In this document: positions 26,857 to 33,845 of the stretch, one piece after another | How the letters are laid out: the number at the start of each line of letters is the position of its first letter | How positions within the stretch are numbered: position 1 is the first letter of the stretch | Assembly: GCA_036381595.1 (NCBI GenBank) | Contig: DASVCN010000027.1 | Coordinates: forward strand, 124,001 to 188,000 | Reading direction: 5' to 3' | DNA length: 64,000 nt | From: Trueperaceae bacterium | GTDB taxonomy: Bacteria > Deinococcota > Deinococci > Deinococcales > Trueperaceae | Position numbers and translations under genes: made by a program | The notes under the pieces: generated by a model | What the model was told of the DNA's origin: nothing | Seen by the model: the letters and a program-made list of their open reading frames with translations, nothing else | Database searches by the model: none

Positions 26857-27701
26857 GAGCGAGCCTCGCACCATCGCTGAGCGGCCGGCAACGCCGCAAC
26901 ACGTTCCTGCTGGCGTTGGGCCTGAGCATCGGCGCCTTCCTCTGGCTCTTCCCGTTCGTATGGAGTCTCATCGCCTCCCTGAAGCCGGCCGACGCCTTCT
27001 TCACGAACGTCTGGGCCCTGCCTCAGGACCCAGTGTGGGACAACTATCTGAACGCCTACGACGGCTTGAACTTCCTCCGCTCGTTCGGCAACAGCATGGG
27101 CGTAGCGCTCGCCGTGGCTTGCCTCCAGTGCGCCACCGGCACGCTGGCCGCTTTCGCCTTCGCCCGGATGAACTTCCCGGGCAAGGAGGTCATCTTCATG
27201 CTGTTCCTGGCGACGCTGATGATCCCCGGGACGGTGACCCTCACCGCCAACTTCCTGATCCTCTCGAAGCTCCACTGGATCGATACCTACTGGGCTCTGA
27301 TCGTTCCACACGGCGCCAGCGGCTTCTCCATCTTCCTCTTGCGGCAGTTCTTCAAGACGATCCCGTTCGAACTGGAGGAGGCCGCTCGACTCGATGGCGC
27401 CGGCCGGCTGCGGTTCCTCTGGTCGATAGTCCTGCCGCTCTCCCGCCCGGCGCTCACTACCGTCTTCATCTTCGTTTTCATCGGCAACTACAACGACTTC
27501 CTTTGGCCGTTGGTGATGACCAGCAGCGAGAACCTCCGGGTCATCCAGATAGCCCTGTCGGTCTTCACCGACCTCGAGGCCACGGCCAATTACGGACCGT
27601 TGATGGCGGCAGCCATCCTCACCATGCTGCCCACGGTCGTTCTCTTCGCGTTCATGCAGCGGGCGTTCATCCGGGGCATCACCCGCAGCGGCCTCAAATA
27701 G
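26853..27701 (+). CDS. ABC transporter permease, UgpE/MalG-like
   Basis: The partner permease, 282 residues, with an N-terminal FLLALGLSIGAFLWLFPFVWSL helix and the EAA loop FELEEAARLDGAGRLRFLWSIVLPLSRPA. ASLKPADAFFTN is the usual MalG-type sequence after helix 1. It starts within the upstream stop (ATGA overlap) and ends seven bases before the glycerophosphodiesterase start. No ATP-binding subunit is encoded in the operon; a shared ATPase elsewhere, as with MsmK-type systems, is needed. Confidence 0.9.
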   Translation: MRASLAPSLSGRQRRNTFLLALGLSIGAFLWLFPFVWSLIASLKPADAFFTNVWALPQDPVWDNYLNAYDGLNFLRSFGNSMGVALAVACLQCATGTLAAFAFARMNFPGKEVIFMLFLATLMIPGTVTLTANFLILSKLHWIDTYWALIVPHGASGFSIFLLRQFFKTIPFELEEAARLDGAGRLRFLWSIVLPLSRPALTTVFIFVFIGNYNDFLWPLVMTSSENLRVIQIALSVFTDLEATANYGPLMAAAILTMLPTVVLFAFMQRAFIRGITRSGLK

Positions 27702-27708
27702 GAGGGGT

Positions 27709-28518
27709 ATGAAACGACTCATGGTCTGTCTCTTGGTTCTAGGTTGGGCGGGAGCTCAGGAAGCGAGCGAGCACGTGCTGGTCCAGGCGCACCGCGGTTA
27801 CAGCGAGATCTACCCCGAGAACACCCTTCTCTCGATAGACAAGGCGTTCGAGGTCGGCGCCGACCGTGTCGAGACCGACCTCGCCCTGACCTCGGACGGC
27901 CACCTGGTGCTGATGCACGACCGGACCGTCGAACGCACCACCGACGGCGAGGGTGCGGTTCAGTTCATGACCCTCGAGCAGGTCAAGGCGCTCGACGCCG
28001 GATCGTGGAAGAGCCCCGAGTTCGCTGGGGAGCGGGTGCCGACTCTGATCGAAGCGCTCGAGCTGGCCGAAGGACGCGGCGAACTCAACCTCGAGATCAA
28101 GGTGAACGGGCGCAGCGGTTCCTACGTGAGCGAAGTGATCAGGGCGGCTGTCGAGACGGTTCACGAGCAGGATGCCGCTGACCGGGTCATCTTCTCCTCG
28201 TTCGACTTCCAGGCGCTGCAGCAGGTCAAGGAACTCGATCCCGAACTGCGTGTACTCCTCATCGACTGGGACGAGGCCTCCGAATCGTTCGACTGGCTGG
28301 ACGTGGCGGTCGCTCAAGGCTTCTACGGCTGGTCGCCAACCTCCGAGTACGCCACACCCGATCGGCTCCGGCGCGCCGAGGAGGCCGGCATCTTCGTCCA
28401 TATCGGGGCCGGCCCCGGTCCCAAGCTTCTGGAGTGGGTCGAACTGGGGGTCGACGGCTTCTCGTCCAACGATCCGGCCGCGCTCATCGAATTCCTGGAG
28501 CGGCGGGGCCTGAGGTAG
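27709..28518 (+). CDS. Secreted glycerophosphodiester phosphodiesterase
   Basis: Hydrolyses glycerophosphodiesters to glycerol-3-phosphate and an alcohol. The 269-residue protein has a signal peptide (MKRLMVCLLVLGWAGAQ) and a GDPD barrel with catalytic HR at 28-29, PENT, metal ligands E55 and D57, and H70 (VLMHDRTVERTT). NLEIKVNG and GFSSNDP complete the family. An AGGAGG ribosome site precedes the ATG. Being exported, it would generate G3P outside the membrane for the adjacent importer, the same logic as GlpQ-type systems. Confidence 0.93.
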   Translation: MKRLMVCLLVLGWAGAQEASEHVLVQAHRGYSEIYPENTLLSIDKAFEVGADRVETDLALTSDGHLVLMHDRTVERTTDGEGAVQFMTLEQVKALDAGSWKSPEFAGERVPTLIEALELAEGRGELNLEIKVNGRSGSYVSEVIRAAVETVHEQDAADRVIFSSFDFQALQQVKELDPELRVLLIDWDEASESFDWLDVAVAQGFYGWSPTSEYATPDRLRRAEEAGIFVHIGAGPGPKLLEWVELGVDGFSSNDPAALIEFLERRGLR

Positions 28519-28519
28519 C

Positions 28520-29341
28520 GTGGTGGGAGCTGCGAGCCGGCCCGGCTGGAGAGCGGGAGACGTGGGCAACGTCCTCTTCGACCTCGATGGCTGTCTCTGG
28601 TTCGGTCGTCGGCTGGCACCTGGCGCCGCCGAAGTCGTCGCCTCGCTTCGTTCTCGCGGCTACGCCGTTTTCTTCCTCACCAACGCCTCCGCTGCTACGG
28701 CAGACTCGTTGAGCGAGAGGCTCAGCGAGATGGGCATCCCGGCAGCCGCGGAAGAGGTGATGTCGCCTCTGAGCGTGGCCCACCGGCATCCCCTCCTGGC
28801 GAACGGTGCCAGGGCTTTCGCGATCGGCAAGGCGGTCGTGGCCCAGGCGCTCCGGGCTGCGGGGGTCGAGGTCGTGAGCGATGCCGATGCTGCCCAGACC
28901 GTAGTGGTGGGCAACAGCGGCGACCTGAGGTTCGCCGACCTGACCCCGGCACTGCGAGCTCTCGACCGGGGCGCCTCTCTTCTGGCGCTCAACCTCGACC
29001 TGCGAGTGCCCACGGCGAGCGGCTTCACCCCGGGGACCGGCGCCATCGTCGCCGCCCTCGAGGCTGCGGGCGGCTGCAAGGCCGAGATCGTGGGGAAACC
29101 TACGGCCTTCTACTTCGAGCAGGCTTTGCAGCGTTTCGGGATAGCGGCGGACGACTCGGTCATGGTCGGTGACTCGCCTGCAACCGACGTGGCCGGCGGC
29201 CGAGCGGCAGGGATGCAGACCGTGCTGGTGGGGGAAGCCCGACCGGCCGGAGAGGCGCAGCAACCCGACCTGCAGGTCGCGGGACTGGAAGCGCTGCTCG
29301 AGCATCTCACCGGGCGAGAGGAGCTGGCGCGATGCAGCTAG
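28520..29341 (+). CDS. HAD-family sugar-phosphate phosphatase (NagD/PGP type)
   Basis: A class IIA HAD phosphatase of 273 residues. Motif I is VLFDLDGCLWF, motif II FFLTNAS, then GKPTAFYFEQAL with motif IV MVGDSPATDVAGG. Class IIA members include p-nitrophenyl phosphatases and glycerol-3-phosphate/phosphoglycolate phosphatases. Downstream of a G3P-producing diesterase and importer, a G3P-to-glycerol phosphatase is a reasonable but unproven role. GTG start one base after the previous stop. Confidence 0.85.
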   Translation: MVGAASRPGWRAGDVGNVLFDLDGCLWFGRRLAPGAAEVVASLRSRGYAVFFLTNASAATADSLSERLSEMGIPAAAEEVMSPLSVAHRHPLLANGARAFAIGKAVVAQALRAAGVEVVSDADAAQTVVVGNSGDLRFADLTPALRALDRGASLLALNLDLRVPTASGFTPGTGAIVAALEAAGGCKAEIVGKPTAFYFEQALQRFGIAADDSVMVGDSPATDVAGGRAAGMQTVLVGEARPAGEAQQPDLQVAGLEALLEHLTGREELARCS

Positions 29342-29483
29342 GCTCCCTCCCCGGACCACTCCTCCCGACAGCCGAGGGGGTGAGCGTCGTGTAGTGCGCG
29401 ATCCCCTGGCGCGCTCCTGAATCCGAGCTGCGCCGTAAGCCGTCGAAGTTCGAAAAGCCTTGCCCCATGAAGGAGTCAACCTC

Positions 29484-30734
29484 ATGAAGAGATTTCTGTT
29501 CGCCCTGCTGGTCGCCGGCCTCTCGGTCACGGCTTTCGCCCAGACCGAGATCGAGGTCTGGTACTCGCTCTCCGAGAACTACGGTGCGCCCGAGTTCGAG
29601 GCGTTCGCCCAGGAGTTCAACTCGCTGCAGGACGACATCGTCGTCAACGTCGTCTACTCCGGTGGCTACACCGATACCTTGCGCAAGGCTCAGGCAGCGG
29701 TCGCAGCGGGAAGCACCCCGAACATGATCATGTTCGAGCAGACGCGCGGCGTCGGTTTCGTCGACGCCGGTGCGGTCCTGCCCCTCGAGCCGTTCATCGA
29801 GGCGGACGCGGAGTTCGATCTCGAAGACTTCTTCAAGCCGCTCCTGCGCAGCTGTACCATCGACGGTCAGCTCTACTGCCTGCCTTACAACACCAGCACT
29901 CCGCTCATCTACTACAACAAGGACCTCTTCCGTGAGGCCGGCCTCGACCCCGAGGAGGACTTCCCCTCGACCTGGGATGAACTGATGGAGGTGGGTCCCA
30001 AGCTCGCCAAGACCGGCGAGGACGGCGAACTGAGTCAGTGGGCCTTCGGTCTCGCTACGGCTCCCGGCTGGCTGTTCGACGCCTGGCTCGGGCAGGCGGG
30101 CGGCCGCTACCTCAACGAAGACGGCACCGAGTGGGTGTTCAACGACGAGAACGGCGTGCAGGTGCTCGAGTTCTGGCTCGACCTCATCGAGGCCGACGCC
30201 GCGCGGCCGTCGGGAAGCCAGACGCCCGACTTCTTCGGCGGCAAGCAGGTCATGATGGCGGGCTCGACCGCAACGCTGCAGAGCAACTTCGACCGGGCCG
30301 AGTTCGACATCGGCGCGGCCCCGGTCTGGTGCGGCGAGGAGTGCTACGTGCCCTTCGGCGGCGCCAACTTCTACATCATGGACGTGCGTGATTCCGATGA
30401 GGAGCAGGCCGCGTGGGAGTTCCTCACCTGGCTGACCTCGACGGAGAAGGGTGCGGAGTTCGCCGCTGCCACTGGCTATATGGCGCCGCGTAAGTCGTCT
30501 CTCGAGACCGCCACTCTGCAGGAGACCTTCGAGGCGCTGCCCGAAGCCCGGATCACCTACGAACAGATGGATAGCCACGGGCACCCGCGTACCCTCGTTC
30601 CCTATTGGGGTGAGGTCCACAGCCAGCTGACCCTCCTCACAGAGAAGGTGCTGCTCGACGGTCAGGATCCGCAGGCCGCGCTCGATGCGGCAGTGGAGGA
30701 GGCCAACAGGCTCCTCGACGTCTACTCGCGCTAG
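29484..30734 (+). CDS. UgpB-like periplasmic substrate-binding protein
   Basis: An exported binding protein, 416 residues, with a signal peptide ending VTAFAQT. It matches the UgpB pattern closely: EVWYSLSENYGAPEFEAFAQ, GGYTDTLRKAQAAVAAGSTP, and the ligand-pocket stretch LPYNTSTPLIYYNKDLFREA, plus a C-terminal TGYMAPRKSS. No lipobox, so it is a free periplasmic protein. The ATG has GAAGGAG eight bases upstream. A 142-base gap with a GCGCG/CGCGC stem precedes it and may raise its level relative to the permeases. Ligand expected: glycerol-3-phosphate or glycerophosphodiesters. Confidence 0.85.
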   Translation: MKRFLFALLVAGLSVTAFAQTEIEVWYSLSENYGAPEFEAFAQEFNSLQDDIVVNVVYSGGYTDTLRKAQAAVAAGSTPNMIMFEQTRGVGFVDAGAVLPLEPFIEADAEFDLEDFFKPLLRSCTIDGQLYCLPYNTSTPLIYYNKDLFREAGLDPEEDFPSTWDELMEVGPKLAKTGEDGELSQWAFGLATAPGWLFDAWLGQAGGRYLNEDGTEWVFNDENGVQVLEFWLDLIEADAARPSGSQTPDFFGGKQVMMAGSTATLQSNFDRAEFDIGAAPVWCGEECYVPFGGANFYIMDVRDSDEEQAAWEFLTWLTSTEKGAEFAAATGYMAPRKSSLETATLQETFEALPEARITYEQMDSHGHPRTLVPYWGEVHSQLTLLTEKVLLDGQDPQAALDAAVEEANRLLDVYSR

Positions 30735-30748
30735 ACCGATCACTACTG

Positions 30749-30784
30749 ATGCAGGACGGGCTCCAGGGCCCGTCCTGCATTTTC
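30749..30784 (+). terminator. Terminator of ugp-like operon
   Basis: A perfect 13-bp stem (ATGCAGGACGGGC and complement) with a 6-base loop runs into TTTTC. Confidence 0.92.
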
Positions 30785-30948
30785 GTCGCTAGGAGTATGA
30801 CGATAACGCCTCCCTTTCGGACCTGATCGAGCTGATTCGCGTCCAGCACAGCGTTCAGAAGTCAAGTGTCGAGCGCATATCAGCCGGAGGTCGATACGCT
30901 CAAGCTGGTCAGCGGCATCAACAGCGATTGCCGTTTGGAGGACTGCCG

Positions 30949-31959
30949 ATGAGAGTGAGAACCGTCGCAGCATCCGTTCTGACCGCCTCGATCTGCCTCG
31001 TCTTCGCGGGCTGCATCACCCTTTCCGACCCGAGGGTCGCCCCTGAGGGGCAGGACGGCCTGAGCACCCTCACGCTCCAGCCGGATGGGCCCGGAGCCAT
31101 CTCGATACCGGGGATGGGAGTGAACTGCACTTCGGTGTGCACGGTTCCAGTGGAGCCCGGCTCGCTGGTGAACCTGGCGGCGGTTCCGAGCGGGAGCCAG
31201 GGGTTCGCCGGCTGGGCCGGAGCCAACTGCAGCGGGGAGAACTCCTGCTCGATCCGTGTCGAAGATGACATGACGATCAAGGCTGTTTTCGCCAACTACT
31301 TCCTCGATGTGGATGTAGAGGGCGGAGGCACGGTGCACGTGAGCCCACCGGGCATCGACTGCAGTTCGGACTGCATCATCAGATTCGATGAACCGATCGA
31401 GGTGAAAGTCGAGAAGAAGACCGAGGAGACCGAGATCCAGGATTGGGGCGGCCTCTGTGAGGACGCCGTCAACAGCATCTGTGTGGTCAACGTGGACGGG
31501 AAGACCGAAGTCGAGGTGGAGACCGAGACGGAGACCGAGATCACCAATCCGCCTCCGTCAGGGGACCCCCCGACCGATGACGGCACGACCGACGAGGGCA
31601 CGACCGACGACGGCGCGACCGACGATGGCACGACTGACGACGGCGCGACCGATGACGGTACGACCGATGACGGCACGACCGACGATGGCACGACTGACGA
31701 CGGCGCGACCGATGACGGTACGACCGATGACGGTACGACTGACGACGGTACGACTGACGACGGTACGACCGATGACGGTACGACCGATGACGGCACGACC
31801 GATAACGGTACGACCGATGACGGTACGACCGACGATGGCGCGACCGATGACGGCACGACGGATGACGGCGCGACCGATGACGGCACGACCGGAACGACCG
31901 ATCCAGGCACCACGGCCGGTACCGGAAGCAGCACGGGCGGTACCGCTCCCGCTTACTGA
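30949..31959 (+). CDS. Repeat-bearing surface lipoprotein with two Cys-rich beta domains
   Basis: 336 residues. A signal peptide ends in a lipobox-like VFAGC. Two InlB-B-repeat-like modules follow: about 40-120 with CTSVC, GFAGWAGANCSGENSC and MTIKAVF, and about 122-190 with GGGTVHVSPPGIDCSSDC and CEDAVNSIC. Each contains paired cysteines likely to form disulphides. From about residue 209 to 313 runs a Thr/Asp/Gly tandem of about 21 pentapeptides (TDDGT or TDDGA). The tail is Gly/Thr-rich, AGTGSSTGGTAPAY. The ribosome site GGAGGA is six bases upstream of the ATG. A surface stalk or calcium-binding linker is plausible; no specific function is known. Confidence 0.8.
   Translation: MRVRTVAASVLTASICLVFAGCITLSDPRVAPEGQDGLSTLTLQPDGPGAISIPGMGVNCTSVCTVPVEPGSLVNLAAVPSGSQGFAGWAGANCSGENSCSIRVEDDMTIKAVFANYFLDVDVEGGGTVHVSPPGIDCSSDCIIRFDEPIEVKVEKKTEETEIQDWGGLCEDAVNSICVVNVDGKTEVEVETETETEITNPPPSGDPPTDDGTTDEGTTDDGATDDGTTDDGATDDGTTDDGTTDDGTTDDGATDDGTTDDGTTDDGTTDDGTTDDGTTDDGTTDNGTTDDGTTDDGATDDGTTDDGATDDGTTGTTDPGTTAGTGSSTGGTAPAY
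31573..31887 (+). repeat. 15-bp in-frame tandem repeat (about 21 units)
   Basis: Each 15-bp unit encodes TDDGT, with variants ending in Ala and single TDEGT and TDNGT units. Synonymous differences (GAC/GAT, GGC/GGT, ACG/GCG) are themselves arranged in higher-order blocks, indicating expansion by slippage or unequal exchange. Confidence 0.95.
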
Positions 31960-31974
31960 CCCGACCAGATGGCT

Positions 31975-32010
31975 GGCTCCGGTGAGGCGTGCCTCGCCGG
32001 AGCCCTTCCT
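31975..32010 (+). terminator. Hairpin after repeat lipoprotein
   Basis: A nearly perfect 14-bp stem (GGCTCCGGTGAGGC with complement, one G-T wobble) and a 2-base loop are followed by CTTCCTGG; the U-tract is weak. Confidence 0.6.
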
Positions 32011-32069
32011 GGACGGCAAATACACCTCAGAGTGCACTCTCCGGGGCGGCCCCCTGATAACTTACGGCG

Positions 32070-32720
32070 ATGGCCGAACTGCCCCTCTTCCCCCTGCCCG
32101 ACACCGTCGTCTTCCCGGGCATGACCGTTCCCCTGCACATCTTCGAGGAGCGCTACAAGCGACTGGTGCGCCAGGTCGTCGACAGCGATGAGAAGCGCTT
32201 CGTCATCGCGTTGGCGCCCGACGGCGATGCCATTCGCGACCGCCGCGCTCCTCTGCCTGAGCACGGAAGTTACGTGGACCTGCTGCAGGTGGAGGAGAAT
32301 GCCGACGGCACCTTCAACGTCCTGGCTCACGGGCAGGAGCGCTGCCGACTGGAGATCGCCCGGGAAGAGAAGGTGCCCGAGCGGGAGGGTGAAGAGCGGC
32401 CCCTCTACTTCGTCGAAGACCGCCCGGAGCCGCTCGAACGCGAGGACCCCAACCAGGAGCGACTGGTCGCCTGGGACGCGGTCGACACCTTCAGGTCGTA
32501 CGCCGCCACCTTCTTCGCCTTCGACGCCATGGGACAGATCGAAGAGGCGCTGCCGGACGATCCCGTCTACCAGGCCTCGTTCATCTGCGCCAACATCCGG
32601 GTGCCGTCGGCGTCGCGTCAGGTCCTCCTCGACGCACCCACGCTCACCGCTCGCTTCCAGCTCGCCCGCAAGCTCATGCAGGAACGACTGGACGGGCACA
32701 AGCCGGCCGAGGATGGCTGA
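32070..32720 (+). CDS. Stand-alone LON N-terminal domain protein
   Basis: A 216-residue protein made only of the LON substrate-binding domain: LPLFPLPDTVVFPGMTVPLHIFEERYK, here split as LPLFPLPDTVVFPG and LHIFEERYK, and the later all-helical bundle (LTARFQLARKLMQERL). The AAA+ and protease parts are absent and no cereblon-type domain follows. Such proteins are widespread with unknown role, possibly peptide or degron binding. The ATG lies six bases after TAACTT (32058-32063), the leaderless layout. It overlaps truD by eight bases. Confidence 0.88.
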   Translation: MAELPLFPLPDTVVFPGMTVPLHIFEERYKRLVRQVVDSDEKRFVIALAPDGDAIRDRRAPLPEHGSYVDLLQVEENADGTFNVLAHGQERCRLEIAREEKVPEREGEERPLYFVEDRPEPLEREDPNQERLVAWDAVDTFRSYAATFFAFDAMGQIEEALPDDPVYQASFICANIRVPSASRQVLLDAPTLTARFQLARKLMQERLDGHKPAEDG

Positions 32721-33813
32721 CGCCGCGGAGCAGCCTGAGGCCTTCCGCTCCGAAGAGTTCACCTTCCGCTGGAGCGATTTCCCGCCCCTGACGCCGGGAC
32801 TGCCGGGGACAGGGGGGCGCATCCGGGTATCCGCCGATGATTTCCGGGTCAGTGAGATACCCGCCTACCTTCCTGAGGGGAGCGGCTCTCACGCCTACGC
32901 TCTGGTCCGCAAGCAGGGGCTCACCACCCGCGACCTGGTGCTCACGCTGATGGAGGCGGGTCTGGCCGAGAAGCAGATCGGCGTCGCGGGCCTCAAGGAC
33001 AAGTACGCCGTCACCGAGCAGTGGCTGAGCGTGCCCCAGGCGCACGGCCACGCCTTCGAAGCGCTGGAACGGCGCGAGGGGGTGGAGATCCTCGAACGCT
33101 CACGTCACCGCAACAAGTTGGGGATAGGGCATCTCCACGGGAACCGTTTCTCGATCCGGATCCGAGACGCGGTTCCCGACGCGGCTCGCCGCGCAGCCGC
33201 CATCCTGGCGGAGGTCGAGCGACGGGGCTTGCCCAACTACTTCGGTCCGCAGCGTTTCGGGCGCTTCGGCACCAACGCCGTCGACGGCCTGCGGTTGTTG
33301 CGGGGCGAGAGCGTGCCGGGAGGGCATCGCCTCCAGCGGTTCTTCCTCTCGGCTCTGCAATCGCTCGTCTTCAACCGCATCGTCGCCCTGCGGCTCGAAC
33401 GCGGACTGTTCGAGACCGTTGTACCTGGCGACTGGGCCCGGAAGCACGACACGGGGGGCACCTTCCTGGTCGAGGATCCGAAGGAGTCGTTCCGTGCCGA
33501 GCGGCTCGAGATCAGCGCTACCGTGCCGCTCTACGGCAGGAAGGTCCGGCAGAGCAGCGGCATGCCCGGCGAGCTGGAGCAACGGGTGCTGGAGGGGCTC
33601 GGCCTCCGCTGGCTCGATTTCACCGGCCGGAGGGGCGACCGCCGGCTGTCGCGGCTGGCTCTCGGCGAGATCTCGGTGACCGAGGAGGCGCCGAGCGTGC
33701 TCCGCCTCGACTTCGTCCTGCCCAAAGGCTCGTACGCGACCAGCCTCTTGCGCGAGGTGATGAAGGTAGAGGTCGACGAACCAGACGATTCGGTGGATGG
33801 GGAAGATGAGTGA
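32713..33813 (+). CDS. truD: tRNA pseudouridine(13) synthase TruD
   Basis: Isomerises U13 in tRNA-Glu. The 366-residue protein has the TruD catalytic block VAGLKDKYAVTEQWLSVP with D96, RHRNKLGIGHLHGNRFSIRI, NYFGPQRFGRFGTNAVDG, the inserted TRUD domain, and GSYATSLLREVMK at the C-terminus. The ATG at 32713 overlaps the end of the LON-domain gene (4 codons from its stop) and follows GAGG. Earlier in-frame positions belong to the LON gene in another frame. Confidence 0.95.
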   Translation: MADAAEQPEAFRSEEFTFRWSDFPPLTPGLPGTGGRIRVSADDFRVSEIPAYLPEGSGSHAYALVRKQGLTTRDLVLTLMEAGLAEKQIGVAGLKDKYAVTEQWLSVPQAHGHAFEALERREGVEILERSRHRNKLGIGHLHGNRFSIRIRDAVPDAARRAAAILAEVERRGLPNYFGPQRFGRFGTNAVDGLRLLRGESVPGGHRLQRFFLSALQSLVFNRIVALRLERGLFETVVPGDWARKHDTGGTFLVEDPKESFRAERLEISATVPLYGRKVRQSSGMPGELEQRVLEGLGLRWLDFTGRRGDRRLSRLALGEISVTEEAPSVLRLDFVLPKGSYATSLLREVMKVEVDEPDDSVDGEDE

Positions 33814-33845
33814 AGCCGCGGCAGCCGTTCGCGTCTGGACATGGC

